In this document: positions 48,220-58,664 of the stretch, in pieces
Layout of the letters: every line of letters begins with the position of its first letter
Numbering within the stretch: position 1 is the first letter of the stretch
Assembly: GCA_001939945.1 (NCBI GenBank)
Contig: MOEB01000001.1
Coordinates: 513,595 to 577,594, forward strand
Reading direction: 5' to 3'
DNA length: 64,000 bases
Origin: Aerophototrophica crusticola
Lineage (GTDB): Bacteria > Pseudomonadota > Alphaproteobacteria > Azospirillales > Azospirillaceae
The notes under the pieces: generated by a model
Told to the model about the DNA's origin: nothing
Seen by the model: the letters and a program-made list of their open reading frames with translations, nothing else
Databases searched by the model: none
Made by a program: the position numbers and the translations under genes

Positions 48220-48233
48220 CGGTGGGCTCCGGG

Positions 48234-49427
48234 TCAGAAGGCGGGCTGGGTGGCCAGCAGGTCGGCCAGCTTGGGCCGGACGTTCCAGCTCTTCACCAGC
48301 TCCTCATACTCCGCCACCTGCTTGGGGTCCGGTGCAGCGCCGGTGCGGGTGGCGCGGAGCAGGGTGTTGCGCGGGGTGTGCTGGCTGCCCACGAACTCCA
48401 CCACCTCAGTCCGGTAGCCGGCCTGGCGCAGCAGGTTGGCGCGGAGCGCGTCCGTCAGCACGTCGGCAAAGCGCTCCCGCAGGATGCCGTGGCGGGTCAG
48501 CATGGCATAGGCCGGCGGGGGCGGCTGGTCCTTGAGCTGGGCCTGCAAATCATGGTGGCAGCAGGGGGCGGCCAGGACGAAGGGCGCCTTCCAGGCCACG
48601 GCGCGGGCCAGGGCGTCGTCGGTGGCGGTATCGCAGGCGTGCAGGGCCAGGACCACGTCCGCCCCCTCCACCGGGGCTTCGGCGATGGAGCCCTCGATGA
48701 AGCTCAAGCCGTCCCAGCCCAGTTGGGCGGCCAGGGCGGTGTTCCGCTCCCGCGCCTGGGCCTTGCTGTCCACGCCCACCATCTGGACCGTGAGGCACCG
48801 GGTGGCGGTCAGGAAGCGGTAGGCGGCGAAGGTGAGGTAGGCGTTGCCGCAGCCGAGGTCGACCACGCGCAAGGGGCGGTCGGCGGGCAACTTGTCCGGC
48901 TTCAGGGCGGCGTCCAGGGCCTGCACGAAGGCCTCCACCTGCCGGTACTTGTCCTGGCGGCTGGGCTTGATGGCGCCGGAGGCGTCAGCCAGGCCGAGCA
49001 CCTGCCAGAACCGGTCCTTGGGATCCAGCAGCCGGTTCTTTTCCCGGTTGTGGGCCAGGGCCGGCTTGGCCTCGACGGGTTTGGAGTCCCGGTGCACCTG
49101 CGCCTCCCCCTTCTTGGTGACGCGGAGCTGGGTGGTGCCCTTGGCGGACTCCACATGCCAGTTGCCGAAGCCCTCGGCCATAAGCCCGTCCACCGCGGCT
49201 TCCGCCGCCGGACCATAGGCGTGGTTGCTGGTGTGGGCCTGCCGCTCATCATAGGCCACGACCTGCAAGCGGCGGCCAGCCTTGAGCTCCACGGGCCGCA
49301 ACTCCACCCGCCGCCACTTGGGCTCACTGCCCCGCGCGGCACCCGAGGCCACGGCGCGCACCAGCCCCTCCGGGTCCAGCAACAGGGACCGGATGTCGGC
49401 CAGGGCGGGGGCGAGGGGTTCGGCCAT
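48234..49427 (-). CDS. class I SAM-dependent methyltransferase
   Basis: A 397-residue protein. The first 180 residues form a separate N-terminal region with short motifs (VVAYDERQAHTSNHAYG; LAHNREKNRLL). The Rossmann methyltransferase domain starts at VVDLGCGNAYLTF (188-200) and continues with VVLALHACDTATDDALA and an unusual AAPCCHHDLQ motif, which is typical of the Methyltransf_32/GSTCD-like group, possibly RNA-directed. The ATG at 49427 is preferred to a TTG at 49442. It starts 14 bp upstream of greB and could be cotranscribed with it. Confidence 0.8.
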   Translation of the reverse strand: MAEPLAPALADIRSLLLDPEGLVRAVASGAARGSEPKWRRVELRPVELKAGRRLQVVAYDERQAHTSNHAYGPAAEAAVDGLMAEGFGNWHVESAKGTTQLRVTKKGEAQVHRDSKPVEAKPALAHNREKNRLLDPKDRFWQVLGLADASGAIKPSRQDKYRQVEAFVQALDAALKPDKLPADRPLRVVDLGCGNAYLTFAAYRFLTATRCLTVQMVGVDSKAQARERNTALAAQLGWDGLSFIEGSIAEAPVEGADVVLALHACDTATDDALARAVAWKAPFVLAAPCCHHDLQAQLKDQPPPPAYAMLTRHGILRERFADVLTDALRANLLRQAGYRTEVVEFVGSQHTPRNTLLRATRTGAAPDPKQVAEYEELVKSWNVRPKLADLLATQPAF

Positions 49428-49518
49428 GGGGCTCTTCGGCAAAAGGGGGTGCGACCGGCACCATGTGGGCGGGGTGCGGCGGCTTGGGAAGCGGTGGGGT
49501 GGTGACCAGGAAGGGGAG

Positions 49519-49592
49519 TGGCTGGGGGACTAGGATTCGAACCTAGACTGGCGGAGTCAGAGTCCGCTGTCCTACCGTTAGACGATCCCCCA
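49519..49592 (-). tRNA. tRNA-Gln (anticodon CUG)
   Basis: A 74-nt gene with an encoded CCA end. The acceptor stem TGGGGGA pairs with TCCCCCA, the D arm contains CTAACGGTAGG, the anticodon stem-loop is GCGGA-CTCTGAC-TCCGC with CTG at positions 34-36, and the T arm is TAGGT-TCGAATC-CTAGT, one nucleotide out of frame of the standard T stem but clearly the TTCGAATC loop. The discriminator base is G. A strong promoter lies 50 bp upstream. Confidence 0.95.
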
Positions 49593-49641
49593 GCAGGGAC
49601 GTCGCGTCAGGCGCTGCGGCCCGACCGGCGAAGTGGGCGGG

Positions 49642-49670
49642 CTTATAGCACCGGGTTTTTGGGTTGTGAA
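49642..49670 (-). promoter_or_regulatory. promoter of tRNA-Gln
   Basis: Read on the minus strand: TTCACA (49670-49665), 17 bp, TATAAG (49647-49642). Both boxes match the sigma70 consensus well (four and five of six). The predicted start is about 45 nt before the mature tRNA 5' end. Confidence 0.7.
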
Positions 49671-49862
49671 CCCCTTTCTTCAGAAATTTTCTTCCGGCCT
49701 GCCAGGGTGGCGGGCGCGCCCTTGCCGGAGGGGACGGATATCCTCGCATGGGGCAACCCCTGCCAGAAGCCTTTGCGCCGCAGCACCGGTCAGGTACGAT
49801 ACAGTTTGGTTACAAGGTGGCGCGGCTTTCGCCGCAAGTCGGGGTGCCCAGTGGGGTACGGA

Positions 49863-50885
49863 ATGCCAGTGGAGTCGCCGGCCGCGGGGTTGCGGCCTGG
49901 CTGGGGCGAGGGACCGGCGGCGTGGAAGACGCCGGTGCTGGCCGCCCTCGACCTGGGCACCAACAACTGCCGCCTGCTGATCGCCAAGCCCTGCCATGGC
50001 GGGTTCCGGGTCATCGACGCCTTTTCCCGCATCGTCCGGTTAGGCGAGGGGCTGACCCGCAGCAACACCCTGTCGGACGAGGCCATGACCCGCACCGTCC
50101 AGGCCCTGAAGGTCTGCCGCAGCAAGATGGAGCGGCGCGGCGTCAGCGTCGCACGGGCCGTGGCGACGGAGGCCTGCCGCCGCGCCGGGAACTGCAACGA
50201 GTTCCTGGACCGGGTGGAGTCGGAAACCGGCATCAGCATCGAGATCATCACCGCGGGGGAGGAGGCGCGCCTGGCGCTGGCCGGCGTCTCGCCCCTGCTG
50301 GACCCGAAGGTGCCCAAGGCCCTGGTGTTCGACATCGGCGGCGGCTCCACCGAGCTGGTCTGGCTGGAACTGCTGCGGGGCAAGCCCCGGCTGATCGACC
50401 AGATCTCCATCCCCCTGGGCGTGGTGAACCTGACGGAGACCTATGGCAGCGACCGCGTCTCCCCCGACGATTACGCCACCATGGTCCGGGCGGTGGACCA
50501 TGTGCTGGAGGGGTTCGACCAACGCAACCGGATCGCCGAGGCGGTGGCCGCCGGCAAGGTGCAGATGCTGGGTGCCTCCGGTACCGTGACGACCCTGGCC
50601 GGAATCCAGATGGGCCTGCCGCGCTATGACCGGTCCAAGGTGGACGGGTCCTGGCTGGAGCGGAAGCATGCCCTGGACATCAGCCGGACCCTGCTGGGCC
50701 TGGACTATGAGGGGCGGGCCGCCCATGCCTGCGTCGGCCGCGACCGGGCCGACCTGGTGATCGCCGGCTGCGCCATCCTGGAGGCCATTTGGGGGCGCTG
50801 GGCCGTGCCGAGCTTGCGTATCGCCGACCGGGGCGTGCGGGAGGGCATCCTGTTCGAGCTGGCCGCCGCCAGCCGGGGCCGCTAA
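49863..50885 (+). CDS. second Ppx/GppA phosphatase
   Basis: A 340-residue ASKHA-fold phosphatase, shorter than the 508-residue Ppx at 23877 because it lacks the helical C-terminal domain. Motifs: ALDLGTNNCRLLIA, ATEACRRAGN, VFDIGGGSTELVWLE and GASGTVTTLAGI. It may hydrolyse pppGpp or short polyphosphate. The ATG at 49863 fits the family; the open frame upstream to 49518 runs through the tRNA gene and is not coding. A possible promoter is TTGCGC-N16-TACGAT (49773-49800). It precedes rlmE on the same strand with a 111-bp gap. Confidence 0.88.
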   Translation: MPVESPAAGLRPGWGEGPAAWKTPVLAALDLGTNNCRLLIAKPCHGGFRVIDAFSRIVRLGEGLTRSNTLSDEAMTRTVQALKVCRSKMERRGVSVARAVATEACRRAGNCNEFLDRVESETGISIEIITAGEEARLALAGVSPLLDPKVPKALVFDIGGGSTELVWLELLRGKPRLIDQISIPLGVVNLTETYGSDRVSPDDYATMVRAVDHVLEGFDQRNRIAEAVAAGKVQMLGASGTVTTLAGIQMGLPRYDRSKVDGSWLERKHALDISRTLLGLDYEGRAAHACVGRDRADLVIAGCAILEAIWGRWAVPSLRIADRGVREGILFELAAASRGR

Positions 50886-50996
50886 CCCCCTGGGCCCGAT
50901 ACCAGCCTTGCTCCCGTCGGCCTTGCGCGGCCGGCCGATCCCGCCGATATGTCCGCCTTTCCCCGCACCCCTGGCGGGAACAGCAGGTCCGATGCC

Positions 50997-51701
50997 ATGA
51001 GCAGCAAATCCGGCGGCAACATCCCCACCGGCCGCGGCCAGGCCGTCCGCGTGAAGACGGCGAAGAAGCGCTCCGTCTCCTCCGCCCGGTGGCTGGAGCG
51101 GCAGTTGAACGACCCCTATGTGGCGGAGGCCAAGAAGCGCGGCCTGCGCAGCCGGGCGGCCTTCAAGCTGCTGCAATTGGACGAGAAGTTCCACCTGCTG
51201 AAGAAGGGCCAGCGCGTGGTGGACCTTGGCGCCGCCCCCGGCGGCTGGACCCAGGTGGCCGTGCAGAAGGGGGCCACCAAGGTCATCGGCATCGACCTGC
51301 TGGAGGTGGAGCCGGTGCCCGGCGCCACCATCATCCAGCTGGACTTCCTGGACCCCAGCGCCCCGGACAAGCTGAAGGACCTGCTGGGCGGGCCGGCGGA
51401 CATCGTGCTGTCCGACATGGCCGCCAACACCACGGGCCACGCCCAGACCGACCACCTCCGCATCGTGGGGCTGGCGGAGGCGGCGTACCTGTTCGCCTCC
51501 GAGGTTCTGAGCCCCGGCGGCGCCTTCGTTTGCAAGCTGTTCCAGGGGGGCGCCCAGAAGGAGCTGAATGACGGGCTGAAGCGCGACTTCGCCGTTGTCC
51601 GCAACGCCAAGCCCGCCGCCAGCCGCCAGGACAGCAGCGAGACCTACATCGTGGCGACGGGGTTCCGCGGCGGGGCGAAGGGCCAGGACGGGGAGGGCTG
51701 A
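50997..51701 (+). CDS. rlmE: 23S rRNA (uridine-2'-O)-methyltransferase
   Basis: A 234-residue RrmJ/FtsJ-type enzyme. It has a basic N-terminus (KTAKKRSVSSARWLERQLNDP), the catalytic Lys in RSRAAFKL (K57), the SAM loop DLGAAPGGWTQ (76-86), DMAANTTGH and a C-terminal ETYIVATGFRG. It methylates the 2'-O of U2552 in the peptidyl-transferase A loop late in 50S assembly. The ATG at 50997 is preferred; another in-frame ATG at 50949 adds 16 non-conserved residues. Confidence 0.92.
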   Translation: MSSKSGGNIPTGRGQAVRVKTAKKRSVSSARWLERQLNDPYVAEAKKRGLRSRAAFKLLQLDEKFHLLKKGQRVVDLGAAPGGWTQVAVQKGATKVIGIDLLEVEPVPGATIIQLDFLDPSAPDKLKDLLGGPADIVLSDMAANTTGHAQTDHLRIVGLAEAAYLFASEVLSPGGAFVCKLFQGGAQKELNDGLKRDFAVVRNAKPAASRQDSSETYIVATGFRGGAKGQDGEG

Positions 51702-53755
<2,054 letters not shown>

Positions 53756-53762
53756 TGGTATA

Positions 53763-53802
53763 ACGCATAACGTCTTGCGTCATGCCGACGCCGGGAGTTA
53801 TG
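53763..53802 (+). promoter_or_regulatory. candidate HigA operator dyads
   Basis: Two inverted repeats lie just before the higB start codon: ACGCA/TGCGT (53763-53767 and 53776-53780) and CATAAC/GTTATG (53766-53771 and 53797-53802). HigA antitoxins usually repress their own promoter through such sites. The identification rests on position and symmetry only. Confidence 0.4.
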
Positions 53803-53809
53803 GTCCTGC

Positions 53810-54091
53810 ATGATCGTGAGTTTCCGGAGCCTTGAGGCGGCGCGTATCTGGCGTGGTGAGGTCAGCCGAAGGCTGCCTCCCGATATCCAGACCGTGGCCC
53901 TTCGGAAGCTCCGACTGTTGAACAACGCCCGCGTCTTGCAGGACTTGGCGGTTCCTCCGGCAAACCGGCTGGAGGCGTTGAAGGGAGACCGCAAGGGGCA
54001 ACACAGCATCCGGATCAATGACCAGTGGCGCATCTGCTTCCGCTGGACCGACGGAGGGCCGGCCGATGTCGACATCGTCGATTACCACTGA
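53810..54091 (+). CDS. higB: HigB-type RelE/ParE-superfamily toxin
   Basis: A 93-residue protein with the HigB pattern: MIVSFRSLEAARIW at the start, LRKLRLLNNARVLQDLAVPPANRLEALKGDRKGQHSIRINDQWRICFRW in the core, and a VDIVDYH end with the C-terminal His. HigB cleaves mRNA on the ribosome. The toxin gene precedes its antitoxin, the reversed order typical of higBA. It overlaps higA by 26 nt. Confidence 0.92.
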   Translation: MIVSFRSLEAARIWRGEVSRRLPPDIQTVALRKLRLLNNARVLQDLAVPPANRLEALKGDRKGQHSIRINDQWRICFRWTDGGPADVDIVDYH

Positions 54092-54383
54092 CGGGCTTCT
54101 ACCCAATCCAACTCCGGGCGAGATCCTCTCGACGGAGTTCATGGAGCCTTTGGGCCTGAGCCAGAATGCGCTGGCCCGCGCCATCAAGGTGCCGCCGCGG
54201 CGGATCAACGAGATCGTTCAGGGCAAGCGGGCCGTCACGGCGGACACGGATTTGCGATTGTCGCGGTTCTTCGGCGTGTCCGAGGGGTTCTGGCTGGGGC
54301 TCCAGGCCGACCATGACCTGATGGCTCGCCGACGGGAGATCGCGGCGGAACTGGAAGGTATCACGCCGCGGACCGCCGCCTGA
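54066..54383 (+). CDS. higA: HigA-type XRE antitoxin
   Basis: A 105-residue HTH antitoxin: NPTPGEILSTEFMEPLGLSQNALARAIKVPPRRINEIVQGKRAVTADTDLRLSRFFGVSEGFWLGLQ is the full HigA/VapI HTH signature, with the recognition helix at about residues 38-50. It neutralises HigB and represses the operon. The ATG at 54066 lies inside the higB 3' end. Confidence 0.92.
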   Translation: MSTSSITTDGLLPNPTPGEILSTEFMEPLGLSQNALARAIKVPPRRINEIVQGKRAVTADTDLRLSRFFGVSEGFWLGLQADHDLMARRREIAAELEGITPRTAA

Positions 54384-54434
54384 CGCTTCTCCCTTGATCC
54401 GCCACACTCCGCCGCTATCAAGGGCGGAATACCC

Positions 54435-55625
54435 ATGGGCGGTGAGGGGATGATGGCGGGGTTGGTGGGGCGGCGTGGGGTGCTGCTGGGGGCGGGGGCG
54501 TCGCTAGGGCTGGGGGCGCTGGGGGGATGTGCCACCCGGCCGGCGCCCGTGGCGCGGCCTTCGGGGCCGGTGTTGAGCTTGCCGCCGCTCCAGGCCGGTG
54601 TGGACCGCATCACCGCGATCAGCGTCTGCACCCGGCCCTTCCGGGCGCAGGGGCCCCGGATCGAGCTGGAGCGGATCGGGGACAAGGACGTCATCCACCA
54701 GTACGGCCATGGCGGCAGCGGCTGGTCATTGTCCTGGGGCTCCGGCGCCATCGCCACGGACATGGCGATGCGGACGGGGGCGCGGGACATCGCGGTCATC
54801 GGTTGCGGGGCCATCGGCCTGACCACCGCCGTGCTGCTGCAACGGGCGGGGGCGCGGGTGACCATCTATGCCAAGGAGTTGCCGCCGGACGTGCGTTCCT
54901 CTGCCGCCACGGGGGTGTGGTCGCCGGACAGCCGCATCTGCCTGGAGCAGCACGCCACCCCGGCCTTCAAGGTGCAGTGGGAGGCGATGACCCGGCATTC
55001 CTTCGGCCGGTTCCAGAACATGCTGGGCCTGCCCGGCAACCCGGTGGAGTGGATCGACAGCTATTACGTGGCCGACCCCGGCGGGCCCGCGCAAGCCGGG
55101 CCGGACACGCGGCCCCGGTTCGCCGTGCTGCGGCGGGAGCTGGTGCCGGACCTGTCCATTAAGGCCTTGGAGTACGCGCCCGGCAACCACCCGTTCGGCG
55201 ACCGGGTGGCGCGTCGCTATAGCTTCATGATGTACAACCTGACCGCCTATGCAGACCGGCTGCTGTCCGATTTCCGCGCCACCGGTGGGCGGACGGAAAT
55301 AAGGGAGTTCCGGGGGCCGGCGGACTTCGCGGCGCTGAAGGAGAAGACGCTGGTGAACTGCACCGGCTATGGCGCAAGGGCGCTGATGCGGGATGAGAGC
55401 GTGGTGCCGGTGCGGGGGCAGTTGGCGCGGATGCCGCCCCAGCCGGGGGTGGGGTACGGGCTGTTCTACAACCAGGTCAGCTTCGTGCCGCGGCGGGACG
55501 GGCTGGTGTTCCAGTTCACCGGTCCTGACGACTACTACGGCTATGGCGACGAGGGCACCGCGCCGGACCGGGCAGAGGCGGAGCGGGCGGTGGGGACGAT
55601 CGCGTCGCTGTTCGCCGCTGTGTGA
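54435..55625 (+). CDS. Tat-exported FAD-dependent oxidoreductase (D-amino-acid-oxidase family)
   Basis: A 396-residue flavoprotein. The N-terminus has a twin-arginine signal (R13-R14 in VGRRGVLLGAGA) followed by L-G-G-C32, so the mature protein is probably a lipoprotein or at least exported. The dinucleotide-binding motif is unusually far in, GCGAIG at 123-128 in DIAVIGCGAIGLTTAVLLQRAGARVTIY, after an extra domain of roughly 80 residues. The C-terminal part (VNCTGYGARALMRDESVVPVRGQL) matches DAO-family oxidases. Starts at 54450 or 54453 are equally possible; GGTGAGGGG precedes them. The substrate is unknown. Confidence 0.8.
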   Translation: MGGEGMMAGLVGRRGVLLGAGASLGLGALGGCATRPAPVARPSGPVLSLPPLQAGVDRITAISVCTRPFRAQGPRIELERIGDKDVIHQYGHGGSGWSLSWGSGAIATDMAMRTGARDIAVIGCGAIGLTTAVLLQRAGARVTIYAKELPPDVRSSAATGVWSPDSRICLEQHATPAFKVQWEAMTRHSFGRFQNMLGLPGNPVEWIDSYYVADPGGPAQAGPDTRPRFAVLRRELVPDLSIKALEYAPGNHPFGDRVARRYSFMMYNLTAYADRLLSDFRATGGRTEIREFRGPADFAALKEKTLVNCTGYGARALMRDESVVPVRGQLARMPPQPGVGYGLFYNQVSFVPRRDGLVFQFTGPDDYYGYGDEGTAPDRAEAERAVGTIASLFAAV

Positions 55626-55692
55626 CGGCGCTTGCGGCGGGGGCCGGACTGGGGCAGCGTCCGCCCCGGTTCCCTGACGCCTGGATGATGTG

Positions 55693-56451
55693 ATGCCCCG
55701 TCCGCCGCTGCTGATCGACAGCCCCGCCAATCCCCGCTTCAAGAGCTGGGAGTCCCTGCTGGAAGGCAAGGGCATCCGCAAGGCCGGGCAGTTCCTGCTG
55801 GCGGGGCTGAAGACCGTGCCGGAGGCGCTGACGCGCTGGCCCGACCGGTTCCAGGCCATCCTGGTGCCGAGGCTGGAGTGGATCGAGGGCTGGCCGCTGC
55901 CGGACTCCATCCAGCCGGTGCAGCTGGCGCCCGAGCTGTTCCGGGTGCTGGACGTGTCCGGCACCAACTACCCGCTGCTGCTGGGCACGGTGCCATCCAT
56001 GCCGGTGGCGGACCTGAAGCAGCCGCCCCGGGGGTTGGAGGTGGTCTGCGCCCTGGGCGACCCGGCCAACCTGGGGGCGCTGCTGCGGAGTGCGGCGGGG
56101 TTCGGGGCGGGGGCGGTGGTGCTGTTGGAGGAGTCCGCCAACCCGTTCCATCCCAAGTGCCTGCGGGCGGCGGCCAATGCCGTGTTCAGCCTGGAGATCC
56201 GGCGGGGGCCGCGCTGGTCCGGCCTGGCGGGGGCGGCGGGGCCGCTGGTGGCGCTGGACGCCGGGGGCGAGGACCTGTCCCGCTTCGACTGGCCGCACGA
56301 CGTGCGCGTGGTGTTGGGGGAGGAGGGGCAGGGCGTGCCCCCCGACCTGGCCGCCCACCGCCTGACCATCCCCATGACGGAGGCGGTGGAGAGCCTGAAC
56401 GCCACCGTGGCTGCCAGCGTGGCGCTGTACGCCTGGTACCTCAGGGCATAG
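55693..56451 (+). CDS. SpoU/TrmH-family RNA 2'-O-methyltransferase
   Basis: A 252-residue SPOUT methyltransferase. The N-terminal SpoU_sub_bind-like domain (about 1-100; NPRFKSWESLLEGKGIRKAGQFLLAG) is followed by the knotted domain with motif 1 GDPANLGALLRSAAGFGA, motif 2 VLGEEGQGVP and motif 3 IPMTEAVESLNATVAASVALYAW. It methylates a ribose in rRNA or tRNA; the site cannot be told. The ATG at 55693 is one codon after a GTG. Confidence 0.9.
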   Translation: MPRPPLLIDSPANPRFKSWESLLEGKGIRKAGQFLLAGLKTVPEALTRWPDRFQAILVPRLEWIEGWPLPDSIQPVQLAPELFRVLDVSGTNYPLLLGTVPSMPVADLKQPPRGLEVVCALGDPANLGALLRSAAGFGAGAVVLLEESANPFHPKCLRAAANAVFSLEIRRGPRWSGLAGAAGPLVALDAGGEDLSRFDWPHDVRVVLGEEGQGVPPDLAAHRLTIPMTEAVESLNATVAASVALYAWYLRA

Positions 56452-56454
56452 GCC

Positions 56455-56483
56455 TTCCAAGCGGGGCGGGGCGGGCTTATACT
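56455..56483 (+). promoter_or_regulatory. promoter of the second vapBC module
   Basis: TATACT (56478-56483, five of six -10 matches) is preceded after 17 bp by TTCCAA (56455-56460, weak -35). It starts 3 bp after the methyltransferase stop codon and lies 30 bp before the antitoxin ATG. Confidence 0.5.
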
Positions 56484-56513
56484 CCCGGTGGCAGCCACGA
56501 GGCGGAGGTCGCC

Positions 56514-56831
56514 ATGAATGCCCCCTTGAACAGTGTCGCCAAGTTGCGGATGACCGAGGAGGGGCAGGCGGTGATCCTGCCGGCGGGGATGGTGCTGCCG
56601 GGGGATGCGGCCGTCGTGCGGCTGGACGGTGACAGGGTGGTCGTCGACTCCGATCCCGTGAACGTCCAGAAGGCCATCGCCTGGGAACGGATGACGCCGG
56701 AGGAGCGAGGCGAGGCGGCTCGCAAGCTTTTTGAGGACATGGCCCGGTTTCGTGACGAGGTTGGGGACTTCATGCCGGACGGGCGCGAACAGCCGCCGAT
56801 GCCCGATGATGACCGGACATATTTCGACTGA
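56514..56831 (+). CDS. vapB: AbrB-like VapB antitoxin (second vapBC module)
   Basis: A 105-residue protein. The N-terminal half (VAKLRMTEEGQAVILPAGMVLPGDAAVVRLDGDRVVVDS) is a swapped-hairpin AbrB/MazE-type DNA-binding domain; the C-terminal half is acidic with a PDDDRTYFD tail that would cover the toxin. The ATG at 56514 follows GCGGAGGTCGCC. Its TGA overlaps the toxin start codon by one base. Confidence 0.85.
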   Translation: MNAPLNSVAKLRMTEEGQAVILPAGMVLPGDAAVVRLDGDRVVVDSDPVNVQKAIAWERMTPEERGEAARKLFEDMARFRDEVGDFMPDGREQPPMPDDDRTYFD

Positions 56832-57250
56832 TGTACCTGCTCGACACGAATGTCTGCGTCGCCATCCTGAACAGCGACCGCGGTTCGGTGTGGGCCCGGT
56901 ACGATGCGGCATCCCGTCGTGGGGTGGGCCTGTTCGTGTCCAGCATCACCGTGTTCGAGCTGGAATTCGGCATCGCCAAGAGCGCGGGAAGGCGGCAGGC
57001 GGAGAACAGGGCGAGGCTTGGACGCCTAAAAGGGGATCCGGCATTGAGGTTCCTGGCCTTTGATGGTGGGGACGCCGCCCACGCCGGCCGTGTGCGCGAG
57101 CACCTCCGTGCCGCCGGCCGGCCCATCGGCCCCTATGACCTGCTGATCGCCGGGCAGGCGCTGGCCCGTGGGTTGGCCGTGGTGACGGCGAACATGGGGG
57201 AGTTCGGCCGCGTGCCTGGGTTGTCGGTGGAAGATTGGTCTGCCGCCTGA
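56831..57250 (+). CDS. vapC: VapC-type PIN-domain toxin (second module)
   Basis: A 139-residue PIN ribonuclease: MYLLDTNVCVAIL (D5), SITVFELEFGIAKS (Glu), IGPYDLLIAGQAL (Asp) and VVTANMGEFGRVPGL, where the fourth acidic position is Asn, as in the FitB/VapC group that cleaves initiator tRNA. The antitoxin pairing (AbrB-like) is different from that of the vapBC at 27686, so the two modules are not recent duplicates. Confidence 0.92.
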   Translation: MYLLDTNVCVAILNSDRGSVWARYDAASRRGVGLFVSSITVFELEFGIAKSAGRRQAENRARLGRLKGDPALRFLAFDGGDAAHAGRVREHLRAAGRPIGPYDLLIAGQALARGLAVVTANMGEFGRVPGLSVEDWSAA

Positions 57251-57305
57251 GCGCCGGTTCTGCTAAACCCTCGCGCTTCGCCTCTTCCAGACACCGAGTT
57301 CCCCC

Positions 57306-58664
57306 ATGACCCCCGCCGCACGCATCGAGACCGCCATCCAACTGCTGACGGAGATCATGGACACGCCCCGGCCGGCGGACGCCATCGCCAGCCTGTTCTT
57401 CAAGAACCGCCGCTATATCGGCGCCAAGGACCGGGCGGCGGTGGCGGGGCAGGCCTATGGCGTGCTGCGGCGCTGGGCGCGGTTGTCCTGGTGGATCGAG
57501 AAGGTGGGGGCCCCGGTCACGCCGCGCACGCTGGTCATCGCCGACCTGATGCTGTCCCAGGGCAAGACGCCGGAAAGCATCGAGAACAACTTCGCCGGTG
57601 GCCGCTTCTCCCCCCCGCCCATGTCGGATGCGGAGTGGAAGTTGGCCAAGGCGCTGGAGACGCGCACCCTGGCCCACCCGAAGCAGCCGGACCCGGTGAA
57701 GGTGGAGGTGCCGGACTGGGCGGCGGAGCCCTTGCAGCGGGCCTTCGGCGACCGCTTCCTGGCGGAGATGGGCGCCATGCTGGGGGAGGCGCCCCTGGAC
57801 CTGCGCGTGAACCCGGTGAAGGGCACGCGGGAGGAGGCCATCGCCCAACTGGCCGCGGCGGGCATCGAGGCGAAACCGACCGCCCTGTCGCCGGTGGGGC
57901 TGCGGCTGGAGGGGCGGGCGCCGATCATGGCGTTGCAGGCCTACAAGGACGGGCTGATCGAGATCCAGGACGAGGGCTCGCAACTGGTCGCCTTCCTGAC
58001 GGACGCGCAGCCGGGCATGCAGGTGGTGGATTTCTGCGCCGGGGCCGGCGGCAAGACCCTGGCCATCGCCGCCATGATGGAGAACCGCGGCCGGGTGGTG
58101 GCGGCCGACGTGCTGGCCGGCCGCCTGACCCGGGCGAAGGAGCGGTTCCGCCGCGCGGGCCTGCACAACATCGAGACGCGCCCCCTGGCGAACGAGCGGG
58201 ACCCCTGGGTGAAGCGGCACAAGCTGCGCTTCGACCGGGTGGTGGTGGATGCGCCCTGCACCGGCACGGGCACCTGGCGCCGCAACCCGGACAGCCGCTG
58301 GCGGCCCTTAGGCCCGGGGCTGTCGGAGCTGGAGGGGCTGCAGGCCAGCATCCTGGAGAGTGCCGCCCGGTTGGTGCGGCCGGGCGGTCGGCTGGTCTAT
58401 GCCACCTGCTCCCTGCTGCCGGAGGAGAATGAGCGGCAGGTGGAAGGGTTCCTGGCCAGGCACCCGGACTTCACCCTGCTGCCGGTGCCGGAGGCCTGGC
58501 CCGCCAACTGGGGCGCGCCGCCGGTCAAGGACGTGATGCTGCGGCTGACCCCGCTGCGCCACGACACGGACGGGTTCTTCGCCGCCGTGATGGTGCGCAA
58601 GGATGACGGGTCCGCGCCCGTGGCCGAGGGCGAGGGGGAGGCGGAGGAGGCCGGGGAAGCATGA
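57306..58664 (+). CDS. RsmB/NOP2-family RNA (cytosine-5)-methyltransferase
   Basis: A 452-residue enzyme with an N-terminal NusB-like RNA-binding domain (about 1-140) and a SAM-binding domain (VVDFCAGAGGKTLAIAA). Two catalytic cysteines are present: C318 in DAPCTGTG and C368 in YATCSLLPEEN. The second is the nucleophile in RsmB, which makes m5C967 in 16S rRNA. The last 20 residues are Glu/Ala-rich. Its stop codon overlaps the next gene's ATG (ATGA). Confidence 0.9.
   Translation: MTPAARIETAIQLLTEIMDTPRPADAIASLFFKNRRYIGAKDRAAVAGQAYGVLRRWARLSWWIEKVGAPVTPRTLVIADLMLSQGKTPESIENNFAGGRFSPPPMSDAEWKLAKALETRTLAHPKQPDPVKVEVPDWAAEPLQRAFGDRFLAEMGAMLGEAPLDLRVNPVKGTREEAIAQLAAAGIEAKPTALSPVGLRLEGRAPIMALQAYKDGLIEIQDEGSQLVAFLTDAQPGMQVVDFCAGAGGKTLAIAAMMENRGRVVAADVLAGRLTRAKERFRRAGLHNIETRPLANERDPWVKRHKLRFDRVVVDAPCTGTGTWRRNPDSRWRPLGPGLSELEGLQASILESAARLVRPGGRLVYATCSLLPEENERQVEGFLARHPDFTLLPVPEAWPANWGAPPVKDVMLRLTPLRHDTDGFFAAVMVRKDDGSAPVAEGEGEAEEAGEA

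Noticed and set aside
49518-49862. N-terminal extension of the second Ppx/GppA gene
   Set aside because: It would run through the tRNA-Gln gene on the opposite strand; the family homology starts just after the ATG at 49863.
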